64,000 nt of DNA from JABGQS01 sp963674545 (GCA_963674545.2 CAXXFB010000001.1:2852001-2916000); one strand, 5' to 3'; positions 52,462-62,537 are shown, counted from the first letter of the stretch. The notes: generated from the sequence alone by a model not told the origin. Numbers and translations: made by a program.

Positions 52462-55400
52462 ATGAAACGTAGACTATCAATGGTGTTATTGTCGTTGATT
52501 GTGGCTTTTGCCGCGATAGCCTTTTCTCCAGCCACAGCATCAGCAGAAGGAACTACGCTCGAAGCGGGCGATATCGTTTTTGTGGGGCTCAATTCGGACG
52601 GCGATGATGAGTTTTCATTGTTGCTGCTCCGCGATATCGCCGCGGGAACGTCGTTTTATATCACCGACAAAGGCTGGGATGGCTCGTACTTTGTGGATAA
52701 CATTGGAGACGGCATTTGGCAATGGACTGCGAGCAGTGCAATGAGCGCGGGAGATATCATTCATATAAAAACCACAAACAACGGGATTATTGAAGCAGGG
52801 AGCCTGGCAGCGACGCCGGGTACCGTTATCTGGGTTCAAAACAACGCCACCGTAATATCATATGGGGGAGATCAGGTCTTTCTTTATCAGGGGCCGCATG
52901 CAGACCCCACTTTTATTGCAGGTGTCCATTATAACGTTGAAACCGATACCACAACAGGCAACTGGGATGGCGTTGCGGACGCGGCGGCGAAATCCGCGCT
53001 GCCGGGTCAACTCACGAACGGCGTCAATGCCATTTGGGTTTATCAGCAGGATGCAACGCCGACGGAGCGGGATAGCTTCAGATATAACGGCTCCACGACG
53101 AAGGGCACGCCGGATGAGCTAAGGGCTGCGATAGGCAACCTCGACAACTGGGATGTTGATTCGACCAACACCACAGCATATGAGCTGAATCCACTTCCGT
53201 ATAGCTTTGAAGTTGAGGGTGATACACCTCCGAGTGTGAGCATCACATCGGCCGAGGGCGATGCCACAAACAGTTCGCCGTTTACTGTGACTTTTACGTT
53301 CAACGAAGATGTCACGGGGTTTGCGCTTGGCGACATCACGGTCTCGAACGGTGCGGCGTCAAACTTTACGGCAAATAGCGCATCGTCATACTCTGCGGAC
53401 ATTACACCTGTCGCCGACGGAACGGTTACCGTGGATGTGGCGGCGAACGTATGCACCGACACGACGGGCAACAGCAACACGGCGGCGGCGCAGTTTAGCA
53501 TCGACTATGACACGGCGGCACCGACAGTCAGTATCACATCGACTGAGGGCGACCCGACGAACAGTTCGCCGTTCACCGTTGTTTTCACGTTCAACGAGGA
53601 TGTCACGGGCTTTGCACTTGGCGACATCACGGTCTCGAACGGCGCGGCATCGAATTTTACGGCAAACAGCGTATCGTCATTTTCGGCGGACATTACGCCT
53701 GTCGGCGACGGCACGGTCACTGTCGATGTGGCAGCGAACGTATGCACCGACTTGGCGGGCAACAGCAACACAGCGGCTGCGCAGTTCAGTATCGAATATG
53801 ACACGGCGGCGCCGACAGTCAGTATAACATCGACCGAGGGCGACCCGACGAACAGTTCGCCGTTTACTGTGACTTTTACAATCAGCGAAGATGTCACAGG
53901 CTTTGCGGTTGGCGACATCACGGTCTCGAACGGCGCGGCGTCAAACTTTACGACGAACAGCGCATCGTCATACGCTGCAGACATTACGCCATCGGCTGAT
54001 GGCACGGTTGCCGTCGATGTGGCGGCGGAAGTATGCACTGACATCGCGGGCAATAGCAACACGGCGGCAGCGCAGTTCAGCATTGTCAGCGATACAACTG
54101 GTCCTGCAGGCGCCAGTATAATTATCAACAACAGCTGGGATACTTACACAAACAGTACTTCAGTAACATTGACACTGGGTGCAACGGGCGCCAGTGAAAT
54201 GATGATCAGTGAAGACAGCGCTTTTGGCGGCGCCAGCTATGAAGCGTATGCGGCAAGCAAGGCTTTCACACTGAGCAGCAGCGACGGTGAAAAAACAGTA
54301 TACGTCAAATATAAAGATGCAGCGGGCAACGAAACGTCTGCTGTGAATGATACGATCATTTTAGACACAACGCCGCCGACTGTTACGATAACGAGCACAG
54401 CGGCGAGCCCGACGAATGCGGCGCTTATCCCATTTACGGTGACATTCAGCGAACATGTAACCTCCTTAGCTTACAGCCTTTTTAACGGCACTGTAGATCA
54501 TTACACCATCACAGGAAATATATGGGAGTATTATATAGCGCCAATCGCTGACGGCGAGGTGACATTTATAGTAGATGGACGTTCTTCATCTGACGATGCA
54601 GGGAACAGGAATATCGATGCGGAGGATGTGCAGCTCAGCATCGTCAGCGATATGACAGCTCCGACAGGGGCGAGCGTCAGCATCAACAGCGGTGACGTTT
54701 ATACAAACAGCACTTCTGTAACATTGGCGCTTGGTGCAACGGACGCCAGCGAGATGATTATCAGCGAAAATTCAGATTTCTCCGGTGCCAGCTATGAAAC
54801 GTATGCGACGAGCAAGAGCGTTACGCTCAGCTCCGGCGACGGTATAAAAATCGTTTACGTCAAATACAAGGATGCTGCCGGCAACGAATCTTGGGCAGTG
54901 AGTGACGCAATACAATTAGATACTGCTGCCCCAACGGGTACGGTTATCAGCATCAACGACGCAGATGTATATACAAACAGCACATCTGTGACGTTGACGC
55001 TGGATGCAACGGGCGCCAGCGAGATGATGGTCAGCGAAGACAGCGCATTTGTCGGCGCCAGTTACGAAGCGTATTGCACAAGCAAGGCTTTCACACTCAG
55101 CAGTGGCGACGGTGAAAAGACCGTATATGTAAAGTACAGGGATGCCGTTGGCAATGTGTCCGATGTTGTCAGTGATAGTATTGAACTCGACACGACAGCG
55201 CCGACGGTTACGATAACAACAACTGAATCTGATCCGACGAATGCGGCGGTTATCCTGGTGACGATCACGTTCAGCGAAGATGTAACCGGATTTGATGTTA
55301 GTGACATTTCAGTGGGAAACGGCAGTGCAGATAATTTCAGCGGCAGCGGAACGACATACACGGCGGACATTACGCCCTCTGCCGATGGTACGGTTACGGC

Positions 55401-56322
55401 AGATATAGCAGCAGACGCAGCCGTGGATGTTGCTGACAACGGCAACACGGCAGCAACTCAGCTGAGCATCGTTAGCGACACACAGGCGCCGACGATTATA
55501 AAGAACAGAGGACTGACGCTAAGTGAAGGCGGCAGGGCGTCTTTAGCGGCGCTTATTGCGGCCTCAGATACCGGAACTGATAATGATACTATCATATATA
55601 CGTATAACGGACAGACCCGATAATGGCAGGCTGTCTAAGACGGTATTTACTCAGGCACAGATGGATGCAGGAAGCGTCGTTTATACGCATGATGACAGCA
55701 ATACGACATCCGACATCTTCACGTTCAAAATCGCGGACACCAACGGCAATGAGCGGACAGGGATTACGTTTAGAATTATAGTAGCTGCGATAGACGATGA
55801 CTCAAAGCCAACGGCAACACCAACTTCAGCTCCAACTCCGACGCCGACACCGACAGCAACGCCTAAGTTAACAGACGGAGGTACGGAGGACGTTCCAGAT
55901 ACCGGCACTGAAACGCCGGATGCGGAGGAGATTACACAGGAACCCGTCGAGGAAAACGAAGGCGGCAGCGCGTAACAGTCACGTTCAATACCGACATACT
56001 GCCGAGTGGCACAACGGCTATACAGCTGCCGGACGGAACGGTTGCGTCGCTGACCGGCGATGATACGCTGACGCTGACCGTGAGCGCTGACGTGATTGAC
56101 AACGGGAAAGTGCAACTCATTCCGATAGACAAAGAGGGCACGCCGCTGGGTACATTCGAAGTGCAGACGGACAACGGCGTATTGATTGACGTATCGGATA
56201 TGGACCCCGCGGGCGGCGGAATCTGGCCGGTTCTGCTTTGGGTCATTATCGGTCTAGCGGCTGTCGGAGGAATAGCAGTTGCAGTTTATCTGATATTGAA
56301 AAAAAGAAAAGTATTTAAGTAA
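52462..56322 (+). pseudogene. Large membrane-anchored surface protein, broken by two frameshifts
   Basis: ATG 52462 follows AAGGGAGG and a signal peptide ends TASA. A lamin-tail-like domain (VFVGLNSDGDDEFSLLLLRD) comes next, then three near-identical 97-residue Big_12-type units, then Ig-like units with VYVKYKDAAGNE. The frame stops at 55623 after TIIYTYNGQTR. Dropping one T near 55603 restores TIIYTITDRPDNGRLSK and a CSPG4/cadherin-like repeat (FTQAQMDAGSVVYTHDDSN), then a Pro/Thr linker to TAA 55973. A second shift near 55965 restores VTVTFNTDILPSGTTAIQL, a membrane helix and the tail KKRKVFK at 56322. The intact product would be about 1286 residues, anchored by the helix, not by LPXTG. Confidence 0.82.
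53221..54086 (+). repeat. Three tandem ~291-bp units encoding Big_12-type domains
   Basis: Units begin near 53221, 53509 and 53800 (spacing 288 and 291 bases). Each encodes VSITSxEGDxTNSSPFTV, then GDITVSNGAASNFT and CTDxxGNSNTAAAQFSI. Near identity at the DNA level indicates recent duplication. Confidence 0.85.
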
Positions 56323-56379
56323 AAGGTAATAAGAGCTGTTATTGCTCTGTTAAAAATGATTGCGGATATCTTTAAAATG

Positions 56380-56411
56380 CGGCTGCTGAAACAGTAGCCG
56401 TTATTTTATTA
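56380..56411 (+). terminator. Terminator after the large surface protein
   Basis: CGGCTGCTG and CAGTAGCCG pair as a nine-base stem with one wobble and an AAA loop, followed by TTATTTTATT. Confidence 0.75.
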
Positions 56412-56580
56412 AAAAACGGTCTAGACTCTAGTTTTTTGTTGGTATGGCTGACTATTTACATGTAAAATTCGAGTAAAAAATATAATAAATATTTGAAAAA
56501 TAATTCTAATGGAAGTTGACATAAAAATTCAAAGATTATATACTGTAAATAGTAAATAATACCAAACGGAGGGGAGCGCT

Positions 56581-56817
56581 ATAAAAGTACGCACAAGAGA
56601 AATCGTATCTAATTCCGAGATAATAAAGAACTATAAAGCTTGCAGAGAGAAGGCTTCGCAGTTCGGGAAGATTTTTATTTGGAAGAATAGCAAGCCCGAT
56701 GCTGTGCTGTTTTCAATTGAAAATTACGAAAAAATAGCTGCTGTTATAGAACATGTTGAGGGGTTAAGCGAAAGCGAGTATAAGAGTCTTCTAAAAAATT
56801 TGAAGATAGATGAATAG
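56581..56817 (+). CDS. Orphan Phd/YefM-like antitoxin, apparent ATA start
   Basis: The frame from 56581 encodes 78 residues beginning KVRTREIVSNSEIIKNYKAC, then FGKIFIWKNSKPDAVLFSIE and NYEKIAAVIEHVEGL, and stops at TAG 56815-56817. The pattern of a basic N-terminal DNA-binding part, a K(N/D)xxPxAVL strand and a YE(K/R) helix matches Phd/YefM antitoxins. GGAGGGG at 56568-56574 lies six bases before ATA; no ATG, GTG or TTG is available at a suitable distance. ATA may be a weak start or a mutated ATG. No RelE/ParE-like toxin gene follows, since the next 116 bases lead to the rubrerythrin-like gene. Confidence 0.65.
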   Translation: MKVRTREIVSNSEIIKNYKACREKASQFGKIFIWKNSKPDAVLFSIENYEKIAAVIEHVEGLSESEYKSLLKNLKIDE

Positions 56818-56933
56818 TTTTTACTGATTAAAGCTTATAATTGCACCATCAGAATGTTAAGTGCAATTAAACATATTATTATATAGTTATAAGGCAACTA
56901 TTAAAAACTAACATTTTAAAGGAGGAAACGAAA

Positions 56934-57404
56934 ATGGACGTACTCGAATACGCGATTAAGATGGAAAATGACGGAGAAAAATTTTATCTGGATTTAGCGG
57001 AGAAAAATAAAGGCAACAAACTGAACAACGTTTTCAGGTCGCTTGCAAATGACGAAGCGCATCATGCAAAAATAATACAGGATAAAAAAGAGGGTGTAAG
57101 CACTTCGATTAACGGAAAGACAGAGACAGCAGAAAAGAATGTTTTCAGCGATGATGAGTTTAAACTGGAAAACGATGTTCCGGGACAGGTAGATGCATAT
57201 AAAGGTGCACTGGAAAAAGAACAGGAAAGTATAGACTTATATAAGAAGCTCCAATCAGAATCCGGTGAAGGCGAAGAACTCTTTTCATTCCTGATAGAGC
57301 AGGAAGAAGGGCACTACAAGTTGATCGAGGAGATAATTGAAATGGTCAACCGCCCGAACGAATGGGTAGAGTCGGCTGAGTTCGGCAGACGAAAAGAATA
57401 TTGA
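56934..57404 (+). CDS. Rubrerythrin-like ferritin-fold diiron protein
   Basis: This 156-residue protein starts LEYAIKMENDGEKFYLDLAE and has DEAHHAKII near 41-49, then LEKEQESIDLYKKL and EQEEGHYKLIEEI near 122-134. These are the ExxH-type iron ligands of the ferritin-like four-helix bundle. There is no C-terminal rubredoxin domain, so it is the short rubrerythrin/YciF-like type. It probably reduces peroxide or stores iron in the cytoplasm under oxygen stress. AAAGGAGG precedes the ATG. The Ohr gene follows after 13 bases, so the two form a stress operon. Confidence 0.88.
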   Translation: MDVLEYAIKMENDGEKFYLDLAEKNKGNKLNNVFRSLANDEAHHAKIIQDKKEGVSTSINGKTETAEKNVFSDDEFKLENDVPGQVDAYKGALEKEQESIDLYKKLQSESGEGEELFSFLIEQEEGHYKLIEEIIEMVNRPNEWVESAEFGRRKEY

Positions 57405-57417
57405 GGAGGACATAACT

Positions 57418-57837
57418 GTGAAAGCATTATATACAACAACAGCAGTATCAACCGGAGGACGCAGCGGTGAAGTAGCGGTAGAGAACAGCTCGCTCAGCTA
57501 TAACATGGAGCCGCCGGCAGAGATGGGCGGCAAAAAGCCCGGAGTCAATCCCGAGCAGCTTTTTGCTGCTGGGTATTCCGCATGTTTTGGAAGTGCGGTA
57601 CAGCATGTTATACGAGTTAAGAAACTTAGTATACCGCTGCCGGATATCAGGCTTACAGTCGGTATAGACAAAGACGAATCGGGAGGATACTTCCTAAGCG
57701 CAAAAATAGTAGGCATATTTAAGGGGATAGATCAGGCTGCAGCAGACGAAATCGTCAAAGAAGCTCATATGATTTGCCCGTATTCAAAAGCGACGAGAGG
57801 GAATATAGAAGTAGAACTTTCGGCAGAAGTAGCATAA
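57418..57837 (+). CDS. ohr: Organic hydroperoxide resistance protein (Ohr/OsmC family)
   Basis: This 139-residue protein starts at GTG 57418 behind GAGGAGG. It has the Ohr order: LYTTTAVSTGGRSGEV, NPEQLFAAGYSACFGSA with the peroxidatic C56, and HMICPYSKATRGN with the resolving C120. Ohr reduces organic hydroperoxides with lipoyl or thiol donors in the cytoplasm. It is co-transcribed with the rubrerythrin-like gene. I saw no OhrR regulator nearby. A strong terminator follows at 57879. Confidence 0.93.
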   Translation: MKALYTTTAVSTGGRSGEVAVENSSLSYNMEPPAEMGGKKPGVNPEQLFAAGYSACFGSAVQHVIRVKKLSIPLPDIRLTVGIDKDESGGYFLSAKIVGIFKGIDQAAADEIVKEAHMICPYSKATRGNIEVELSAEVA

Positions 57838-57878
57838 AAAATATTTGAGTTAAAAATAAAAAACAAACAGATTATATT

Positions 57879-57918
57879 AAACCACTCCAAGTATAATATG
57901 GGGTGGTTTTATTTTTTT
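57879..57918 (+). terminator. Terminator of the rubrerythrin/ohr operon
   Basis: AAACCACTCC and GGGGTGGTTT form a ten-base stem with one wobble and an 11-base loop, followed by TATTTTTTT. Confidence 0.85.
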
Positions 57919-58105
57919 ATTTATGGAGATTTATCAATGGGATATTGCCATATAAAAAAATGAAGGAGACGATTCCGAGGGCCATCAATAAAAAATAAAT
58001 GATTACACAAGGCAGCCCATTGGCGGCTCTGTAAAGGAGATGATGTGCTTGTTCCGGCAGACAAATAAAAAAACCGCATAAGCAGCTTTCTGTTCTTTGA
58101 AAAAA

Positions 58106-59326
58106 CTATTTTAGTGCTTTTTCAAATATAATCTCATCGTTGGCATATTGTATCAGCATTTGAAGCCCGCCGAAGAGCTGGGCGTCTTCGCCGGAGTTGC
58201 TCAGTTGCAAAGATGGCTGGAACATTTTAATTTTCTTAAAGCTGTTGTTAAGAAGATTAAAGATATATCTGTTTTCAGATGAGATGCACCCGCCAAGCAC
58301 TATGAATTCGGGGTTTAGTATGAAGTTGATGTTTATTATCATGCCTGCCCATTCGCCGATTGCTTCTTCAAGCAGGACCTGTATGTCCTTGTCACCAGCT
58401 TCGGCTGCTTTCTCGAGCATACTTAGCTCGCAGCTCTCGCCGTCTGTTTCGTCCATAATTTTTTTAAGGATAGGAGCTTTATTTTCGCTAAGCAGCTTTT
58501 CAGCACTTGCGTAAAGATGCCTTAGACTTGCAGTATGCTCGAAAAGTCCTTTGCCTTCTATATACTCGTCAAGCGAATAGCATCTGTCAAACCATGACTG
58601 CCCGATTTCACCTGCGTAATGCATGCTTCCCTTTATGAGTTCGTTTTTATATATTATTCCTGCGCCTATACCGAAATAGTGAGTGAATACTATATATACA
58701 AGGCTGTTTGCAAATGGATAATAGTGTGTCTTCTCTCCAACGGCGGATAGCCATGATACATTGTTGGCTATTACCGGAACTCCTAAGATGCGCTCGGCGT
58801 AGTCGAAGAATTTAATATTATCCAGCTGCTCTACGTCCGGTATGGAGTATACTGATCGACTCTCTTCATTTACGACACCTGGAATTGAAAAGCCTGCAGC
58901 AAGAAGGCTGCCCTCTTTGTTCTGTATCTGCTGAACAAGCTGAGCTTTGATATCTCTGATTATCGAGAAAAAGTCATCCAGGGTATCTTTTGGAGAAAAA
59001 CCAAAACTGACCTTTTTAAGAACTTTGCCGCTAAGGTCTGCCAAATACCCCGTAACCTTGTCGTTGATTATATAATAGTGTATTAAAAAACCATACTCCC
59101 AGTTGAATGAATAAAGGTCAGGGTTGCGTCCTTTGTCTGTTTTATCTTTTCTGACGAACTGAACTATCTTTTTATCCCGAAGTTCTTTGAATACTCTGCT
59201 TACCGTTGCAGGGCTAAGATTAGTCTGCTGTGATACTTCGGTCGCAGAGATCTCGCTTGCCTGCATAATATTAACTAGTATGCGGTAACGGTTCTGTTCT
59301 TTTTCGGAGATAAAAAAATGTTCCAT
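58106..59326 (-). CDS. ROK-family transcriptional repressor
   Basis: This 406-residue protein has an N-terminal winged helix (ISATEVSQQTNLSPATVSRV, residues about 26-45) and a C-terminal ROK sugar-binding domain with AAGFSIPGV and GIGAGIIYKNELIKG. Where ROK proteins usually have the zinc motif CxCGxxGCxE after GEIGH, this one reads GEIGQSWFDRCYSLDEYIEG, so the zinc site is missing. It faces the second sugar module from across a 674-base gap and is probably its repressor, released by a sugar. An operator-like repeat overlaps its own -35 box. Confidence 0.88.
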   Translation of the reverse strand: MEHFFISEKEQNRYRILVNIMQASEISATEVSQQTNLSPATVSRVFKELRDKKIVQFVRKDKTDKGRNPDLYSFNWEYGFLIHYYIINDKVTGYLADLSGKVLKKVSFGFSPKDTLDDFFSIIRDIKAQLVQQIQNKEGSLLAAGFSIPGVVNEESRSVYSIPDVEQLDNIKFFDYAERILGVPVIANNVSWLSAVGEKTHYYPFANSLVYIVFTHYFGIGAGIIYKNELIKGSMHYAGEIGQSWFDRCYSLDEYIEGKGLFEHTASLRHLYASAEKLLSENKAPILKKIMDETDGESCELSMLEKAAEAGDKDIQVLLEEAIGEWAGMIININFILNPEFIVLGGCISSENRYIFNLLNNSFKKIKMFQPSLQLSNSGEDAQLFGGLQMLIQYANDEIIFEKALK

Positions 59327-59391
59327 CTTTTATATTTTAAAAAACCGTCCTTTCGGCAAGATTATTGATGTGCTCAAAACAACATATATTG

Positions 59392-59421
59392 ATTAAAGTA
59401 CACAACGCTGTGTTTTGTCAA
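59392..59421 (-). promoter_or_regulatory. Promoter of the ROK repressor
   Basis: On the minus strand a perfect -35 TTGACA (59421-59416) and TTTAAT (59397-59392) are 18 bases apart, about 66 bases before the ROK ATG. The palindromic ACACA-ACGC-TGTGT at 59400-59413 lies between them. Confidence 0.6.
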
Positions 59422-59437
59422 GGAAAATGCTTGCCAA
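59415..59437. promoter_or_regulatory. Operator candidate for the ROK repressor
   Basis: TTGTCAAG-N7-CTTGCCAA is an inverted repeat (seven of eight positions per arm pair). It covers the -35 box of the ROK promoter, as expected for autoregulation, and stands in the region shared with the divergent transporter operon. Confidence 0.5.
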
Positions 59438-59619
59438 GACATATTTTATATTAGAATGTACCGCCGTGTCAATAATTACTCTGTGAAAATAAATAAATAT
59501 TTACTGTCTGAAAATGTAATAAATAAGCCGAAATAGACGTATATAAGCCGTAGAATCACGGGAAAGCTAATATTCAATTAATTTCATCAATGAAAAAATA
59601 ACTATTTATGAGCATTCGG

Positions 59620-59662
59620 GAGCATTTTGAACTTATACTTAGGTTTTCTTGAGAAAATGCTC
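59620..59662. promoter_or_regulatory. Second inverted repeat in the ROK/transporter gap
   Basis: GAGCATTTT (59620-59628) and AAAATGCTC (59654-59662) are perfect nine-base arms 25 bases apart; another AGCATT lies just before the left arm. Spaced arms like these suit a looping regulator or a catabolite site. The rest of 59327-60000 holds no gene that I can support. Confidence 0.35.
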
Positions 59663-60000
59663 AAAATAAAGAGTATAGAGAAGTTGCAAATCATTACGTT
59701 TTATTTGTAATATTAGTCCAACGGAACAAAGTATATCACAGGCATTAATTTCGCTTATTAAATAAAAGTTTTTAACAGCTTTATGGAGATTGACGGGAAA
59801 GAAGAAACTGAAATTACCAACAAAGGCAATAATAAATCTAACAGCGGCCTTAAATAAATCGCAAAGAAAATAGTAAAACGACTAATGTACCTGAATCAGT
59901 AAGTGTAATGCGGCAGGAACCTTTACAGTAAACTTATAGGTTATTATCTGCACGTATGTTGCAGCAAAATACAAGTAATAAATTATGAGGTGAAAGTGGA

Positions 60001-60999
60001 ATGAATGCAAAACCAGCGTCCCAGGCAAAAGGCTCCAACAGATTTCTAGGTGGGTTATCAACGTTTTCCAAGAACTATGCAATAGTAATTGCAATTTTGA
60101 TTCTTGGGATAATCTTTTCGTTCTCTTCGGAGTATTTTTTGTCCTATAACAACATAAGGAACATATTCCTTCAAGCATCAGCTCTGGCTATAGTCACGAT
60201 CGGCCAGGCGATGATACTGCTTACAGGCAACTTCGACCTGTCCCTCGGGCAGATAGTTTGTTTTACAAGCTGTTTTGCTGCGTGGATGATGAAAATGCAG
60301 GACTCTCCGGTAATACTGGCGGTGCTAGTAGCGCTGCTGTTTGGTATGATGATGGGCGCAACAAATGGTTTTCTCATTTCATACTGCAGGATACCTGCTT
60401 TCGTAGCAACGCTAGGTATGCAGCTTATCGGCATGGGCCTTGCAAGAATTGTCACGAACGCTTCTCCCATACCTTCCATGCCTGAAAGTATGCAATGGCT
60501 GGGTAGAGGCTTCATAGGCGGTTCAAAGTGGGGTATCCCTGTCAGCGTGGTGATAATGATTTTTATGTATATATTGTTTGCGTTTATAGCGAGGCGAACC
60601 CGATTGGGGCGTAACGTCTATGCTATAGGCGGAAGCGCTGAAGCGGCATACTTTGCAGGCATAAATGTTAAACTGAATCAGCTTATAGTTTTCACAATGG
60701 CAGGCGGTATTGCGGCTTTCGGAGGACTGATACTTCTCTCCAGGCTGGATTCAGCCGCTGTTACAAACGGCTACCTTTATGAGTTCGACGCCATTATATC
60801 ATGTGTTATCGGTGGTATAAGCTTATCGGGCGGTAAGGGCAAGGTCATACAGGCACTGTTCGGTGCAATATTCTTAACATTATTCTTCAACGGAATGACG
60901 ATGCTCAATGTCCATCCGTTCATACAATCTGTACTAAAGGGAGCCGTTCTTATAGGTGCTGTTGCCATTGACGTGGTAAGAAACAGAACCAGGCAGTAA
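60001..60999 (+). CDS. Sugar ABC transporter permease (RbsC type), second module
   Basis: This 332-residue membrane protein has eight to ten helices and the BPD_transp_2 blocks LLTGNFDLSLGQIV, PAFVATLGMQLIGMGLAR, YAIGGSAEAAYFAGINV and GGISLSGGKGKVIQ. It is homologous to the permease at 48031-49005. GAGGTGAAAG precedes the ATG. It is the first gene of the second importer, and the ATPase starts 14 bases after its stop. The transported sugar is not known. Confidence 0.92.
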   Translation: MNAKPASQAKGSNRFLGGLSTFSKNYAIVIAILILGIIFSFSSEYFLSYNNIRNIFLQASALAIVTIGQAMILLTGNFDLSLGQIVCFTSCFAAWMMKMQDSPVILAVLVALLFGMMMGATNGFLISYCRIPAFVATLGMQLIGMGLARIVTNASPIPSMPESMQWLGRGFIGGSKWGIPVSVVIMIFMYILFAFIARRTRLGRNVYAIGGSAEAAYFAGINVKLNQLIVFTMAGGIAAFGGLILLSRLDSAAVTNGYLYEFDAIISCVIGGISLSGGKGKVIQALFGAIFLTLFFNGMTMLNVHPFIQSVLKGAVLIGAVAIDVVRNRTRQ

Positions 61000-61013
61000 A
61001 GAGGAGATTTCAA

Positions 61014-62492
61014 ATGGATAATGTTATTTTAAAAATAGAGAATATTGATAAGAGTTTCCCCGGTGTCAAAGCTCTTGATGATGTTTCGTTTGAGGTCGAA
61101 AGGGGCACTATACATGCGCTGGTCGGCGAAAACGGCGCAGGTAAGAGCACGCTTATAAAGATTCTGGCGGGTATCTTTCAGTCCGAGTCAGGTAAGATAA
61201 TTTTCGACGGAGCAGAACAACGATTCAAGACACCGAACGAAGCTCAGCAGGCAGGAATAAGCGTAGTGCATCAGGAGTTCAAATTGTCCGAGCCGCTGAC
61301 AGTAGCGGAAAATATATTTCTTGGACATCTGATATACAGACACGGACTGGTCGACTGGAAGGCTATGCAGCAAAAGACTAAAGAGCTTATGAAAGAGCTG
61401 GCGATAGATATCGGACCAAACGAGATTGTCAACACTCTATCCGTAGCAAAAAAACAGATCGTTGAGATATGCAAAGCCATCAATCTTAAAGCTAAGCTGC
61501 TTATAATGGACGAGCCGTCGGCTACTCTTACAGTCAAAGAACAAGAGATCATGTTCAGTATAATCCGCAAGCTCAATAAAGAAGGCATAACGATCATATA
61601 CATTTCGCACAGACTTGAAGAGGTGTTCGACCTTGCAAACAGAGTTACTGTTCTGCGGGACGGTAAACATATAGATACGCTTCCTATCGGAGAAGTCGAC
61701 CGTAAAAAGCTTATCTCTCTTATGGTCGGGCGTGAACTTGTAGACGAATACCCGAAGGAGAAAGTGCCTATCGGCGAGACTGTACTCGAAGTAAAAGGGC
61801 TTACACGCAAAAACGTTATCGAAGATGTGAACTTTCATGTTAAAAGAGGCGAGATCCTTGGGTTTGCCGGTCTGGTCGGCTCCGGAAGGACGGAGACAGC
61901 ACGTGCTGTTTTAGGCATAGATAAGCGTGATGCAGGAGAAATCAAGCTATACGGCAAACCGATCAATCATACCAGCTTTAAGTCGTCAATTGACGACGGA
62001 CTCGGGCTAGTGCCGGAAGACCGTAAAGACTGCGGGCTTGTGCAGATACTTGCAGTTAAAGAGAACATATGCATGGTCAGCATGAAGGATATCATAGTCG
62101 GCGGAGTCGTAAGATCAAAGCTTGAAGACCAATACGGTGCTGAATATGTAAAGAAATTGAGGATATCGACGCCCTCTCTCGAAACAGAGGCACAGTACCT
62201 TTCGGGCGGCAACCAGCAGAAAGTCGTTATCGCTAAATGGCTGATGAAACAGAGCGATATAATTTTCATGGATGAGCCGACAAGGGGTGTAGACGTTGGC
62301 GCAAAGACCGAGATATACATGCTGATGAACGAAATAGTAAGACAGGGCAAATCAATAATAATGATATCTTCCGAGCTTCCGGAAATACTGGGAATGAGCG
62401 ACAGGATAATGGTAATGCATGAAGGCAGAATCGTTGGCGAAATGACCAGTGAAGAAGCAAGTCAGGAAAGTATCATGGCGCTTTGTATATAG
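61014..62492 (+). CDS. Sugar ABC transporter ATP-binding protein, double domain (RbsA/MglA type), second module
   Basis: This 492-residue protein has two ABC domains: Walker A GENGAGKST and Walker B LLIMDEPSATL with the degenerate signature LSVAKKQ in the first, and the altered P-loop GLVGSGRTE, LSGGNQQK and IIFMDEPTRGVDVG in the second. It is a close paralogue of the ATPase at 49022-50524. AGAGGAG precedes the ATG. It energises the permease just upstream. Confidence 0.93.
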   Translation: MDNVILKIENIDKSFPGVKALDDVSFEVERGTIHALVGENGAGKSTLIKILAGIFQSESGKIIFDGAEQRFKTPNEAQQAGISVVHQEFKLSEPLTVAENIFLGHLIYRHGLVDWKAMQQKTKELMKELAIDIGPNEIVNTLSVAKKQIVEICKAINLKAKLLIMDEPSATLTVKEQEIMFSIIRKLNKEGITIIYISHRLEEVFDLANRVTVLRDGKHIDTLPIGEVDRKKLISLMVGRELVDEYPKEKVPIGETVLEVKGLTRKNVIEDVNFHVKRGEILGFAGLVGSGRTETARAVLGIDKRDAGEIKLYGKPINHTSFKSSIDDGLGLVPEDRKDCGLVQILAVKENICMVSMKDIIVGGVVRSKLEDQYGAEYVKKLRISTPSLETEAQYLSGGNQQKVVIAKWLMKQSDIIFMDEPTRGVDVGAKTEIYMLMNEIVRQGKSIIMISSELPEILGMSDRIMVMHEGRIVGEMTSEEASQESIMALCI

Positions 62493-62537
62493 TTTGCAGG
62501 CGAAATTGCTTGCTAATAAAAATATAGGAGGAAAAAA

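Noticed and set aside
53309..53827. Arg-rich open frames overlapping the second surface protein
   Set aside because: They are alternative-frame shadows of the tandem Big_12-type units.
57950..58090. Short frames with AAGGAG-like sites between ohr and the ROK gene
   Set aside because: The peptides would be about 13 residues and the site-to-start spacing is wrong.
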